Shown here in pieces: positions 49,668 through 58,532 of a stretch of DNA of 64,000 nucleotides; the first letter of the stretch is position 1; every line of letters begins with the position of its first letter. The notes beneath the pieces are model-generated. The model had not been told where the DNA came from and did no database searches. It saw only the letters and a list, made by a program, of their open reading frames with translations. The DNA comes from Blastococcus saxobsidens (GTDB taxonomy: Bacteria > Actinomycetota > Actinomycetes > Mycobacteriales > Geodermatophilaceae). The stretch covers positions 124,001 to 188,000 of the forward strand of contig NZ_POQT01000001.1 in assembly GCF_002938435.1 (NCBI RefSeq), read 5' to 3'. A program made the position numbers and the translations under genes.

Positions 49668-50180
49668 ATGCACCCCGCGAGTGAACACCCCGGCACCCGG
49701 GCCGCCCTGGACGCCCACCGGGTCGGTGCCCTGCGCTGGCTGGGCGGCGGCCTCGTCGCCGTCGTCCTCGCGGTGCTGCTCGGCGTCGCGGCGGTCGCGA
49801 TGGCCGGTGACGCCGGCCGGCGGCCGCCCGGCCTGGGCCTGGTCGTCGTCGCGCTGCTGCTCGGTGGCACGACCGCCGTCGTGGTGGGAGCCGGTGCGCT
49901 GCTGCGCACGATCCGGTGGCGCAGGGCGCTGGCCGGCACCCCGTGGCGACCCGGGACGCTGCGGGTGGCCGGCGCAGCCCACCTGTCCTTCGAGCCCGAC
50001 GGCCTCGACGAGCCGGTCCGGCTCCGTCTCCTGAGCACCGCCGTCTGGCGGACTCGTGCGGTGCAGGCGCTGGACGGCGCCGCCGTGCTCGCCGCGCCGG
50101 TCGGCGGCGACCGGTGGGTGTTCACCGCCGAGGACGCGGGCACCGTCCACGGCGCCCGGACCGCCGGCCGGAGCCGCTGA
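49668..50180 (+). CDS. Two-helix membrane protein, unknown
   Basis: A 170-residue protein not recognised. Two membrane helices (about 24-45 and 53-76) and a C-terminal soluble domain (TLRVAGAAHLSFEPDG, WVFTAEDAGTVHGA) that could be a small beta-sandwich facing the cytoplasm. CAGCAT ends 6 nt before the ATG at 49668. Confidence 0.6.
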   Translation: MHPASEHPGTRAALDAHRVGALRWLGGGLVAVVLAVLLGVAAVAMAGDAGRRPPGLGLVVVALLLGGTTAVVVGAGALLRTIRWRRALAGTPWRPGTLRVAGAAHLSFEPDGLDEPVRLRLLSTAVWRTRAVQALDGAAVLAAPVGGDRWVFTAEDAGTVHGARTAGRSR

Positions 50181-50296
50181 TCACGATCCCGGCTCCTCCG
50201 CACGGGGCGGTGACGTGCGCTCCGCGGGAGGCATCCAGGAAGATGAGGACCGACAGTGCACCGCGCGGTGCACGAGCTACCGCACACGGAGGCGTC

Positions 50297-50527
50297 ATGG
50301 CCAAGCGCAACGAGAAGCACGCGCACCTGGTGGAGCCCACCTGGGGCGAGTCCGAGGACGGTGGCCCGCCGCTGACCGAGCTCTCCGCCTCGGTGGCCGG
50401 ACCGCTGTCGCCCTTCGGGCAGGACCACACGTTCCCGATCCCGGCCGCCCGCGTGCGCTACGCGCACCCGACGGACAAGCCGAACCGGGCAGGTGTGCAG
50501 ACCGCCGAGGGCCGGCGCCGTCGCTAG
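50297..50527 (+). CDS. Small conserved hypothetical protein
   Basis: A 76-residue hydrophilic protein: MAKRNEKHAHLVEPTWGE, then GPLSPFGQDHTFPIPAARVRYAHPTD and a basic tail. GGAGG lies 5 nt before the ATG, a strong signal. The pattern recurs as a small hypothetical in actinobacteria; function unknown. Confidence 0.68.
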   Translation: MAKRNEKHAHLVEPTWGESEDGGPPLTELSASVAGPLSPFGQDHTFPIPAARVRYAHPTDKPNRAGVQTAEGRRRR

Positions 50528-50538
50528 CAGGTCATGGC

Positions 50539-50570
50539 CCCGGCCCGTCGCGGACCAGCGGCGGGCCGGG
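50539..50570. terminator. Hairpin between convergent genes
   Basis: 9-bp arms CCCGGCCCG/CGGGCCGGG, with an inner CGC/GCG pair, 12 nt after the small-protein stop. Confidence 0.5.
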
Positions 50571-50602
50571 CGGTCACCCGGACGTGGCGGTCACCGGGTG
50601 GG

Positions 50603-50929
50603 TCAGGACCTCGATTCCACCTTGGGAGACGGGGCCAGCCGGACGATCAGCTTCGACAGCAGGCTGCCCACGACCACCCACACCAGCGCGGCCAGGCCGG
50701 AGTTGATGGCCTCGGCGATCTTCGGGTCCGACGGCGTGAAGAGGTCCTTGGTGAACCAGCCGAACGAGTCGCGCCAGTCGGCGGCGAACTGCACCAGCCC
50801 GTTGGCCGGGTTCGCCTCGAAGAGCACGAACACCGCGTGGACGACGATGACCGCGGCGATGACGGCGAACACCACCCGCACGATGGTGGCGACGAGCGTC
50901 AGGATGCGAGCTGTTCCGCTGGTGGCCAT
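50603..50929 (-). CDS. Small membrane protein, unknown
   Basis: A 108-residue protein with two helices (ILTLVATIVRVVFAVIAAVIVV and INSGLAALVWVVVGSLL) around a segment FEANPANGLVQFAADWRDSFGWFTKDLFTP that recurs in actinobacterial membrane proteins. ATG at 50929 follows CACGAT by 7 nt; an ATG at 50938 is also in frame. Confidence 0.68.
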   Translation of the reverse strand: MATSGTARILTLVATIVRVVFAVIAAVIVVHAVFVLFEANPANGLVQFAADWRDSFGWFTKDLFTPSDPKIAEAINSGLAALVWVVVGSLLSKLIVRLAPSPKVESRS

Positions 50930-50980
50930 GCACCGCATCGTGGCCTAGCCGCGCGAGCTTCGCGAGTCGTCCGGTAACAC

Positions 50981-51748
50981 TCAGCCCGCCTCGACGGGCA
51001 CGACCAGCGCGCGATGGTCCGACAGCGGCAGCTGCACCGCCTCGGCGGCGCCGGCCGCGCGCAGGCGGCCGCGCACGAGCACGTGGTCGAGCTGCCGCGT
51101 CGGCCGGCCGGCCGGGAAGGTGGCCACCGAGGCGATCGGCGTCAGCCCGCTGTTCCGCGCCGCGGCGCGTTGCTGCATGTTGAGGTCACCCATCACCACC
51201 AAAGGCTCCCGGGTGTCCTCCAGGGAGCGGACCAGCGTGCGCAGCTGGTGCCCGTTCCACCGCGGGATGAAGGACAGGTGCGTGTTGCAGACGGTGAACT
51301 GCCCGGACGGCCCGTCGATCACCGCGGCGACGGCGACCCGCGGCTCGTCCCGCGCCAGGAACGGGCGCCGGGAGTCCGGCGACCAGAGGGGGACGCTGGC
51401 GCGCAGCGGCGCCAGTCTCACCACCCGCCAGGAGAGGACGGGGTAGCGGGAGAGCAGCGAGATCCCGTAGCTGGCCGACCCGGGCTGCTCGTCGCCGGTC
51501 GCGGCCATCCAGGTGCCGCCCGGCGTGCCGGACAGGGCTGCGACGAACTGCGAGTCCACCGCGCCCATCGCCTCGGCGGCGACCGCAGTGAGGTCGGCCT
51601 CCATGGACCGGGGCTGGTCCCGGTCGACCTCCTGCAGACCGAGCACGTCGGCGTCCAGGGTCTTGACGGCGGAGGCCAGCCGGTCGACGTCGACCCGGCC
51701 GTCCTCCAGGGAGCGTCCGTGCAGGATGTTGAAGCTCGCGATGCGCAC
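50981..51748 (-). CDS. Endonuclease/exonuclease/phosphatase family protein
   Basis: A 255-residue EEP-fold hydrolase. Motifs: ASFNILHGR (Asn), LGLQEVDRDQPRS (metal Glu), VCNTHLSF, VMGDLNMQQ (Asp-Leu-Asn) and LPLSDHRALV (catalytic Asp-His). The family includes DNases, sphingomyelinases and inositol phosphatases; no signal peptide is visible, so it may act in the cytoplasm. GTG at 51748 has AGGA 5 nt upstream. Confidence 0.88.
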   Translation of the reverse strand: MRIASFNILHGRSLEDGRVDVDRLASAVKTLDADVLGLQEVDRDQPRSMEADLTAVAAEAMGAVDSQFVAALSGTPGGTWMAATGDEQPGSASYGISLLSRYPVLSWRVVRLAPLRASVPLWSPDSRRPFLARDEPRVAVAAVIDGPSGQFTVCNTHLSFIPRWNGHQLRTLVRSLEDTREPLVVMGDLNMQQRAAARNSGLTPIASVATFPAGRPTRQLDHVLVRGRLRAAGAAEAVQLPLSDHRALVVPVEAG

Positions 51749-51831
51749 GACAGTTCCTGTGCCCCGGCCGGACCGGGATCTACCCCCTGTCCGCATGCGT
51801 GCGGCGACTACCGGCGGGTAGCGAGCCCTCC

Positions 51832-52404
51832 GTGCAGCCCACTCCCTCTCCCCGCGACCGGGTGCGCGACCTGCTCAAGCGCACAGCCGTGGCGCTGAAG
51901 CAGGGGGAGGTGCCCTTCGCGCTGTGCGGGGGGTACGCCGCCTGGGTCCGTGGCGCCCCCGAACCCGACCACGACGCGGACTTCCTCGTCCCCGCGGCGG
52001 AGGCCGAGCGGGCGGCCAAGGCGCTGGTCGACGCCGGCCTGCAGGTGGTCGACCCCGCCGAGGACTGGCTGCTCAAGGTGGAGCGGGACGACGTCTTCGT
52101 CGACGTGCTCTGGCGGACCTGCGGCCGCCCCGCGGAGATCGACCTGGTGGAACGGGCCGAGGTCCTGCCGGTGTTGTCGGTCCAGATGCCGGTGATGGAC
52201 CCGACCGACATCCTCGTCACCAAGCTGATGGCCCTGGACGAGCACTACTGCGACTTCGGGCGGATGCTGCCGGTCGCCCGGGCGCTGCGCGAGCAGGTGG
52301 ACTGGGCCGAGGTCGCCCGGCAGGTGGCGACCAACGACTTCGCCGTCGTCTTCCTGACCCTCCTCGAGCGCCTGGGGATCGTGCCGGCGGTCAGTCCGGC
52401 ATGA
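51832..52404 (+). CDS. Nucleotidyltransferase-fold protein
   Basis: A 190-residue protein with the minimal nucleotidyltransferase motif CGGYAAWVRGAPEPDHDADF, then FVDVLWRTCGRPAEIDLVERAE and PTDILVTKLMALDEHYCDFG. This resembles AbiEii-type or uncharacterised actinobacterial NTases, but no partner antitoxin is adjacent. GTG at 51832 is 7 nt after TAGCGA. Its 3' end overlaps the convergent DUF202 gene by 14 bp. Confidence 0.8.
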   Translation: MQPTPSPRDRVRDLLKRTAVALKQGEVPFALCGGYAAWVRGAPEPDHDADFLVPAAEAERAAKALVDAGLQVVDPAEDWLLKVERDDVFVDVLWRTCGRPAEIDLVERAEVLPVLSVQMPVMDPTDILVTKLMALDEHYCDFGRMLPVARALREQVDWAEVARQVATNDFAVVFLTLLERLGIVPAVSPA

Positions 52405-52711
52405 GCACGGCCGCCGCCGCCGCGACCGCGGCGAGGACGACGCCGGCGGTCGCCACCCGGGCCGGCGTCGGGTCGCTGACCGCCCGGTTCTCGGCCACCC
52501 GGCGGCACACCTGCCGGTAGCGGGCCGGTGCCAGCCGGCCGAGCATCAGCAACCCGAGCAGCGCCGTGATCCCCGCCGCCACGAGGAGTGCGGGCCGCGC
52601 CGTGCCCACCGCCCGGTGCGCGACCAGACCGGCGACGGCCAGCATCCCCAGACCGGTGCGCTGCCAGGACAGGACGGTGCGCTCGGGCTGGGTCTCCATG
52701 GGGACGATCAC
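52391..52711 (-). CDS. DUF202 membrane protein (second of a pair)
   Basis: A 106-residue protein with the DUF202 start PERTVLSWQRTGLGMLAVAGL and three helices. GTGA overlap with the upstream DUF202 gene couples translation, so the pair is one operon. The family (YidH-like) has no known role. Confidence 0.85.
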   Translation of the reverse strand: MIVPMETQPERTVLSWQRTGLGMLAVAGLVAHRAVGTARPALLVAAGITALLGLLMLGRLAPARYRQVCRRVAENRAVSDPTPARVATAGVVLAAVAAAAAVLMPD

Positions 52712-53067
52712 CCGCGCAGCACCTCCACGCCGACCAGGACGGCGACGACGACCACGACCGCGGTCACGGCGGCGACCACGGCCGGGACGAGCAGGCTCGA
52801 CGGCAGGGCGCGCCCCGCCTCGATCGCCGCCTCGTTGGCCCGCCACCGGCCGTACCCGGCGAGCGCGGTGAGCAGCCCGAGCAGGACGAGCGCCAGCGAC
52901 ACGGCGGCGCTGCCCCAGCGGACCCCGAGGTCGGGCGCGTAGGTGGCGACGGCGACCCCTCCGGCCACCAGCGCCAGCCCGGTGCGCAGCCACGCCAGCA
53001 GCGTGCGCTCGTTGGCCAGCGTGAAGCGGTAGTCCGGATGGTCGGGCAACTCCGGGGATACGGGCAC
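52708..53067 (-). CDS. DUF202 membrane protein (first of a pair, YidH-like)
   Basis: A 119-residue DUF202 protein: FTLANERTLLAWLRTGLALV then three helices. GTG at 53067 lies 6 nt after TACCCT. The two DUF202 subunits may form a heteromer. Confidence 0.87.
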   Translation of the reverse strand: MPVSPELPDHPDYRFTLANERTLLAWLRTGLALVAGGVAVATYAPDLGVRWGSAAVSLALVLLGLLTALAGYGRWRANEAAIEAGRALPSSLLVPAVVAAVTAVVVVVAVLVGVEVLRG

Positions 53068-53206
53068 GCGGTCAGGGTAGGGACGCGCCCGAAAAGGCAG
53101 GTCCGGGAGGTCACCACGGACGGTTAACCTGTGCATCGAGCGGTCCCGAGCCGCAGTCGTCGTTCCCCGGCCGTGCGCCGCGACACCGAGAACTGAGGGA
53201 TCCACC

Positions 53207-53599
53207 GTGCCCACCGGCAGAGTGAAGTGGTTCAACGCGGAGAAGGGCTTCGGCTTCCTGTCCCGCGAGGACGGGCCGGACGTCTTCGTCCACAAGGACG
53301 CACTCCCGGCCGGCACCGACCTCAAGCCGGGTCAGCGCGTGGAGTTCGGCATCGTGGCGGGCCGCCGGGGCGACCAGGCCCTGCAGGTGCGGCTGCTCGA
53401 CCCGTTGCCCTCGGTCGCGGCCACGGTCGCCGCCGCCGGCCGCAAGAAGCCCGACGAGCTGGTCCCGATCATCGAGGACCTGATCAAGCTGCTCGACGAC
53501 GTCTCCGAGGGCCTGAGGCACGGCCGGTACCCCGACCGCGGGCACGCCCGCAAGGTCGCCTCGGTGCTGCGCGCCGTCGCCGGCGACCTCGAGGGCTGA
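53207..53599 (+). CDS. cspB: Cold-shock protein with C-terminal extension (CspB-like)
   Basis: A 130-residue protein: cold-shock domain ([26 protein letters not shown]) at 1-68, then a helical extension with [39 protein letters not shown]. The same layout is found in mycobacterial CspB (Rv0871, about 135 residues). GAGGG precedes the GTG at 53207. It is convergent with the lipoprotein gene, 12 bp apart. Confidence 0.9.
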   Translation: MPTGRVKWFNAEKGFGFLSREDGPDVFVHKDALPAGTDLKPGQRVEFGIVAGRRGDQALQVRLLDPLPSVAATVAAAGRKKPDELVPIIEDLIKLLDDVSEGLRHGRYPDRGHARKVASVLRAVAGDLEG

Positions 53600-53611
53600 G
53601 GCGGCAGCCGC

Positions 53612-54061
53612 TCAGCCGCCGGCGCGCAGGAAGCCGACCGGCCAGGCGCCGGTCCACTCCCCGCAGTCGCCGCCCTTGTCCTCGACCACCACGAGGTAGA
53701 AGGCCGGCGGGACGACGTCGGAGGAGTTGATCCCGTCGAACGTCGTCGTCCCCTCGGGGACCTCGACCTCGCCGATGACCTCCTGCAGCCGCTCGTCGAA
53801 CACCTGCACCTGCCAGCCGCGGTCGGCGATCACCTCCGGCACGGTGAGGCTGATCGTCGTGTCGGGGGAGACCTCCACGATCGGCGGGGTGGCCTCGTAG
53901 AGCTGCGGCTCCCCGCCCACGCAGTACTGCGTGGGCCGGGCGGTGACGTCCTGGACGCCGGCCTGCGCGCGGACGTCCCCGGGGCCGTCGGGCTCCCCTG
54001 CGCAGCCGACCAGCGAGCCGGCGAGACCGAGGACGAGCAGGGCGGCGGCGGGCGTTCTCAC
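53612..54061 (-). CDS. Exported lipoprotein, Rv0875c-like position
   Basis: A 149-residue lipoprotein: lipobox LVGC at 17-20, then a beta-rich domain (ISLTVPEVIADRGWQVQVFD, PPAFYLVVVEDKGGDCGEW) with three further cysteines. Function unknown. GTGA overlap with the upstream MFS gene couples translation, as for Rv0875c/Rv0876c in M. tuberculosis. Confidence 0.8.
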   Translation of the reverse strand: MRTPAAALLVLGLAGSLVGCAGEPDGPGDVRAQAGVQDVTARPTQYCVGGEPQLYEATPPIVEVSPDTTISLTVPEVIADRGWQVQVFDERLQEVIGEVEVPEGTTTFDGINSSDVVPPAFYLVVVEDKGGDCGEWTGAWPVGFLRAGG

Positions 54062-55572
54062 GACCACGACGGTCCCACCGGCGCCGTCGGCGGGTCCGGG
54101 GCCCCCGTCGGGGCCGCCGGACGGCGGCTCCGGTGCAGGGTCCACAGCACCAGGGCCACGGCGAGGGCGAGCAGCGCCGCCGCGACCGTGAACCCCAGCC
54201 AGCCGGTGGGCGGCAGGGCGATCCCCAGCGCGCCGCCGGCCACCCAGGCCAGCTGCAGCATCGTCTCGGAGCGGGCGAAGGCCGAGGCGCGCAGCCGCTC
54301 GGGGACCTCCCGCTGGATGATCGCGTCCAGGGACACCTTGCCGAGGGCGTTGGCGACGGCGGCCACCCCGGCCACCAGCACCGCCATCCAGAACCCGTAG
54401 AAGACCGCGGCGAGCACGGTCACCGCGGCGGCCGTCGCGGCGGCGTAGAGCACCAGCCGGTCGGGAGCGGCGGTGTGCAGCCGGGAGCCGACCGCCGTGC
54501 CGGCGAAACTGCCGATGCCGGCCGCGGCCGCGATCGCGCCCAGGGCGAGGGTCGCCTCCCAGCCGTCGGCGAAGGTCGCCTGCACGAGGAAGGCCGAGAA
54601 GATGGTGAGGAAACCACCCAGCCCGCGGAGCGCGGCGTTCGCCCGCAGCGCCAGCACCACGTGCGGGCTCACCCGGCGCCGCCGGCCCGCCACACGGATC
54701 TCGGTGGTGCTGAGCACGTCGGCCGGATCCTCGCCGGTCGGCACGTCCACGTGCGCCGGGAGCCGCACGGCGAGCACCCCGCCGGCGACGAACACCGCGG
54801 CGGTCGCCCAGAGCTCCCAGTCGAACCCGAGGACGGCCGCGATCCCGGCGGCCAGTGCACCGGCCACACCGGCCGTCGCGAGGCCGAACACCGACAGGCG
54901 GGCGTTCGCCGACGTCAGCGACATCGCGCCGGGCAGGACCCGGGGGACCACCGCGGCCCGCAGCACGTTGTGCGCCTTGGACAGGACCAGCACGCCCAGG
55001 GCGGCGGGGTAGAGCCAGATGTCGTCGAAGTGCGCGGCCATCACCAGCGCGAGCACCGCCCGGCCGACCAGCGACGTGGCCATCGCCCAGCGCCGGCCCC
55101 GCTGCAGCCGGTCCAGCGCCGGCCCGATGACCGGGGCGAGCAGGGCGAACGGGGCCATCGTCACCAGCAGGTAGAGGGCGACGTTGCCCCGCTGCGCATC
55201 GGTGGTGGCGGCGAAGAACAGGGTGCCGGCCAGGGAGACGGCGATCATCGCGTCGCCGGCCATGTGCAGCGCGTTGACCGACAGCAGGTGGGACAGGCCG
55301 CTCTCCTCGGCACCGTCGGCCCGGCTCGCGGCGCGCACCCGGCGGGCCGCGGCGACGGTGAGCTCCCGGCTGCGGGCGGCGGCCACGCGGGTGACGGTGA
55401 CCTTCGGCCGGTCGTCGCCGGGCGGCTGGACGGCCGCGGACGGCAGGGGCCGCGTCATCGGCCGGGGGACGCCGAGCGGAGTGGTGTCCTGGCGGTCCGG
55501 GCCGGGCGGGAGCGCGCGCCGGGACAGCCGCGACCGCCGGGGGGCTCCGGGCGGACGGCGGGCGGCGGACAC
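54058..55572 (-). CDS. MFS transporter, Rv0876c-like
   Basis: A twelve-helix major facilitator protein with an N-terminal cytoplasmic extension. Typical segments: FALLAPVIGPALDRLQRGRRW in the helix 2-3 loop and NALGKVSLDAIIQREVPERL. GTG at 55572 (504 residues) lies 6 nt after CACCAT; ATG at 55458 would remove the basic extension, and the true start is uncertain. Substrate unknown; gene order with the lipoprotein, cspB and DUF3027 genes matches mycobacteria. Confidence 0.85.
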   Translation of the reverse strand: MSAARRPPGAPRRSRLSRRALPPGPDRQDTTPLGVPRPMTRPLPSAAVQPPGDDRPKVTVTRVAAARSRELTVAAARRVRAASRADGAEESGLSHLLSVNALHMAGDAMIAVSLAGTLFFAATTDAQRGNVALYLLVTMAPFALLAPVIGPALDRLQRGRRWAMATSLVGRAVLALVMAAHFDDIWLYPAALGVLVLSKAHNVLRAAVVPRVLPGAMSLTSANARLSVFGLATAGVAGALAAGIAAVLGFDWELWATAAVFVAGGVLAVRLPAHVDVPTGEDPADVLSTTEIRVAGRRRRVSPHVVLALRANAALRGLGGFLTIFSAFLVQATFADGWEATLALGAIAAAAGIGSFAGTAVGSRLHTAAPDRLVLYAAATAAAVTVLAAVFYGFWMAVLVAGVAAVANALGKVSLDAIIQREVPERLRASAFARSETMLQLAWVAGGALGIALPPTGWLGFTVAAALLALAVALVLWTLHRSRRPAAPTGAPDPPTAPVGPSWS

Positions 55573-55680
55573 GTGACCATGGTGCAGCACCGACCTGGCG
55601 GTCCGGTCCCGGCGCCCGCCGCCGCGACCCCGGGGGACGCGCTGTCCCACCGGGGGTCCGGCGTCCGCCACAATGGGGGG

Positions 55681-56490
55681 GTGTCCGATCCCCTCGCCGT
55701 AGTCCGGCCCGCATCCGCCCCGGACGACGCGCTGACCGCCGCGGTCGAGCAGGCCCGCGCGGCCGCCGTCGAGACGGCCGGCGACCCCGACCTCGTCGGG
55801 GAGCACCTGGGCTCCGGCCCGGAACAGGTCGCCGCCGCCGACGGCTCGGCCGCGGAGCTGGGCGAGGTGCTCACCCACACCTTCGCCAGCCGGCTGACCG
55901 GCTACGTCGGCTGGCACTGGGCGGTCACCCTGGCCCGCGTCCCGGGGGAGGAGCAGGTCACCGTCGACGAGGTGGTCCTGCTGCCCGGCGAGCAGGCCCT
56001 GCTCGCCCCCGCGTGGGTGCCGTGGCACGAGCGGCTGCGGCCCGGCGACCTCTCGGTCGGCGACGTCCTGCCGTCGACCGAGGACGACGTCCGCCTGGTG
56101 CCGGCGTACACGGTGGACGACGACTCGGCCGACGACCCGGAGGGGCGCGTCGTCGCCGGCGAGCTCGGGCTCGGTCGCGAGCGCGTGATGTCCCGCGAGG
56201 GGCGCTCCGATGCGGTGGGCCGCTGGACCGTCGGTGAGTTCGGTCCCTCCGCACCGATGGCCCGCCAGGCGCCCGGGCCGTGCGCGACCTGCGGCTTCTA
56301 CCTGCCGCTGGCCGGAACGCTCCGGCAGGTGCTCGGTGCCTGCGGCAACGCCTACGCCCCGGCCGACGGGCGCGTGGTGACCGCCGACTACGGCTGCGGC
56401 GCGCACAGCCAGGCGACGCTGGCCCCGGCTGACGACACCGAGGTGGTCACCTCGGCGCGCTACGACACCGCGGACTACGACGTCCTCTAG
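55681..56490 (+). CDS. DUF3027 protein
   Basis: A 269-residue DUF3027 protein, as in Rv0877: GYVGWHWAVTLARVPGEEQV, LLAPAWVPWHERLRPGDLSVGD, and a likely metal-binding Cys set (CATCGFY, ACGNAYAPAD, YGCGAH). Function unknown. GTG follows CACAAT by 6 nt. The TAG stop shares CTAG with the convergent DUF2530 stop. Confidence 0.9.
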   Translation: MSDPLAVVRPASAPDDALTAAVEQARAAAVETAGDPDLVGEHLGSGPEQVAAADGSAAELGEVLTHTFASRLTGYVGWHWAVTLARVPGEEQVTVDEVVLLPGEQALLAPAWVPWHERLRPGDLSVGDVLPSTEDDVRLVPAYTVDDDSADDPEGRVVAGELGLGRERVMSREGRSDAVGRWTVGEFGPSAPMARQAPGPCATCGFYLPLAGTLRQVLGACGNAYAPADGRVVTADYGCGAHSQATLAPADDTEVVTSARYDTADYDVL

Positions 56491-56768
56491 GCGTCGTCGC
56501 TGGAACGGCCCCTCCGCAGGGGCCCGCCGCGAGCCTGCGAGCGGTGGGGGGCGGAGGGGTCCTTCGACTGCTGCCAGCGCATGATCCCGAGGCCCAGGAG
56601 GGCCAGCGCGATGGCGGCCACGCAGGTCCAGGTCCACAGCCGGTCCACCCGGTCGCCGAGCACCAGGAGCACGACGAGGGCGACCACCCACACCGCGATC
56701 CCGGCCAGCACCACGCGGGCCGTGTCGACCTGCAGCGGAGGCGGGGCCTGCTTCCGTGGACCGGGCAC
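56487..56768 (-). CDS. DUF2530 membrane protein
   Basis: A 93-residue protein with two helices (VVLAGIAVWVVALVVLLVL, TWTCVAAIALALLGLGI) and the family end MRWQQSKDPS. Unknown role; same position as Rv0879c. GTG at 56768 follows TAGGGT by 6 nt. Confidence 0.87.
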   Translation of the reverse strand: MPGPRKQAPPPLQVDTARVVLAGIAVWVVALVVLLVLGDRVDRLWTWTCVAAIALALLGLGIMRWQQSKDPSAPHRSQARGGPLRRGRSSDDA

Positions 56769-56912
56769 GAGGGCACCCTAGATTGCGGGTCGGTCACGTG
56801 CCGAGCTGCCCGGCACGGGCGTGTGGCACGCTGTCGCCGCTCGTTGCCTCGTAGGCCGGGCGCGGGCAGGGCCGCCCGCCATGCCCCGCCGCCTCGTCAC
56901 CGGAGAGACCGC

Positions 56913-58466
56913 ATGTCCGACAAGTCCCGCCCGTCCGCGGACGCCTCCGCCACCGCCGTCGGGGACACCCCCGCCGATGTCGCGGCCGGCACGCCCACGC
57001 CGCGCCGCAGCGAGGGGCCCCGCGTCCGGCCGAAGAACGGGCTGGACCGCTACTTCGAGATCAGCGCCCGCCGCTCGACCACGAGCCGCGAGCTGCGCGG
57101 TGGTCTCACCACCTTCTTCACGATGGCCTACATCGTGGTGCTCAACCCGATCATCCTGACCAGCATCGTCGGCCCGGACGGCGTCCAGGGTGCCGACGTC
57201 GAGGGCACCGTCCTGCCCTTCGAGTCGATCGCCGCGGTCACGGCCCTCCTGGCCGGCATCCTCACGATCCTGATGGGCATCGTCGGCCGGTACCCGTTCG
57301 CGCTCGCGACCGGGCTGGGCATCAACGCGATCGTCGCGGTCTTCGCGGCCACCCAGCTGTCCTGGCCGGAGATCATGGGCCTGATCGTGCTCGAGGGCCT
57401 GCTGATCACCGTTCTCGTGCTCACCGGCTTCCGCCGCGCCGTCTTCGAGGCCATCCCCGCCCAGCTGAAGACGGCGATCGCCGTCGGCATCGGCTTCTTC
57501 CTCACCATCATCGGGCTGGCCGACGCCGGCATCGTCCGGGCGGGGCAGGGCACGCCGATCAGCTTCGGCGACCAGGGGCAGCTGGCCGGCTGGCCGATGC
57601 TCGTCTTCGTCGTCGGCCTGCTGCTGAGCGCGGTGCTCGTCGTCCGCAAGGTCAAGGGCGCGCTGCTCATCGGGATCGTGGCGACGACGGTGCTCGCCAT
57701 CGTCGTCGAGGCGGTCGCCGACATCGGACCGCGCTTCAGCGCGGACGGCGAGAACGTGCGCGGCTGGTGGCTGCAGGCGCCCGTGCTGCCCGACGACGTC
57801 GTCAGCAGCCCGGACTTCTCCCTCCTGGGCAACTTCTCGCTGTTCGGCGGCTTCGAGCGCATCGGCATCATCGCCGCGCTGCTCATCGTCTTCTCGATCA
57901 TGATCGCCGACTTCTTCGACACCGTCGGCACCGTGACCGCCGTCGGCGCCGAGGGCGACATGCTCGACGAGAAGCGCAACCTGCCCAAGTCGCAGCCGGT
58001 GCTGCTGGTCGACTCGCTGGCGGCGGCGGCCGGTGGCGCCGGGAGCGTCTCGTCGAACACGACCTACATCGAGAGCACGGCCGGCGTCGCCGACGGCGCC
58101 CGCACGGGCCTGGCCAGCATCGTCACGGGTCTGCTGTTCCTCGTGGCGGTCTTCTTCACGCCGCTGGTCGGCGTGGTCCCGGCGGAGGCCGCCGCGCCCG
58201 CGCTGGTGATCGTCGGTGCCCTCATGATCACCCAGATCCGGTACCTGGCCTGGGACGACATGTCGCTGGTCATCCCGGCGTTCCTGACCATCGCCCTGAT
58301 GCCCTTCACCTACTCGATCACCAACGGCATCGGGGCGGGCGTGGTCAGCTTCGTGCTGCTGCGCCTGGTGGTCGGGCGGCGCAGGGACGTCCACCCGCTG
58401 ATGTGGGTCATCGCGGTGATGTTCGTCGTCTACTTCGCCCTGGAGCCCCTGCAGCAGCTCTTCTGA
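56913..58466 (+). CDS. NCS2-family permease (guanine/hypoxanthine/adenine type)
   Basis: A 517-residue AzgA-like nucleobase permease with about 12 helices. Signatures: GGLTTFFTMAYIVVLNP at the start, ATGLGINAIVAVF, and DFFDTVGTVTAVGAEGDMLD with the later GSVSSNTTYIESTAGVADGARTG motif. It probably imports purine bases by proton symport. GGAGAG precedes the ATG at 56913. The 132-bp leader has a short GTGCCG/CGGCAC hairpin but no purine riboswitch core. Confidence 0.94.
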   Translation: MSDKSRPSADASATAVGDTPADVAAGTPTPRRSEGPRVRPKNGLDRYFEISARRSTTSRELRGGLTTFFTMAYIVVLNPIILTSIVGPDGVQGADVEGTVLPFESIAAVTALLAGILTILMGIVGRYPFALATGLGINAIVAVFAATQLSWPEIMGLIVLEGLLITVLVLTGFRRAVFEAIPAQLKTAIAVGIGFFLTIIGLADAGIVRAGQGTPISFGDQGQLAGWPMLVFVVGLLLSAVLVVRKVKGALLIGIVATTVLAIVVEAVADIGPRFSADGENVRGWWLQAPVLPDDVVSSPDFSLLGNFSLFGGFERIGIIAALLIVFSIMIADFFDTVGTVTAVGAEGDMLDEKRNLPKSQPVLLVDSLAAAAGGAGSVSSNTTYIESTAGVADGARTGLASIVTGLLFLVAVFFTPLVGVVPAEAAAPALVIVGALMITQIRYLAWDDMSLVIPAFLTIALMPFTYSITNGIGAGVVSFVLLRLVVGRRRDVHPLMWVIAVMFVVYFALEPLQQLF

Positions 58467-58511
58467 GTCGGTGGAGTGGCCGGAGGCTCGTTCTCCCCAG
58501 CGGAGCTGTGT

Positions 58512-58530
58512 TGCTGAGTTAGGCTAAGCA
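58512..58530 (+). promoter_or_regulatory. Imperfect palindrome over the MarR-gene promoter
   Basis: TGCTGAG (58512-58518) and CTAAGCA (58524-58530) match at 6 of 7 mirrored positions. The -10 TAGGCT (58520-58525, 7 nt before the GTG) lies inside, so a bound repressor would block transcription. The centre also matches the core of IdeR/DtxR boxes. Confidence 0.5.
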
Positions 58531-58532
58531 TC

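Noticed and set aside
56781-56912. Possible purine riboswitch before the nucleobase permease
   Set aside because: Only a small GTGCCG/CGGCAC hairpin is present; the conserved purine-aptamer loops are absent.
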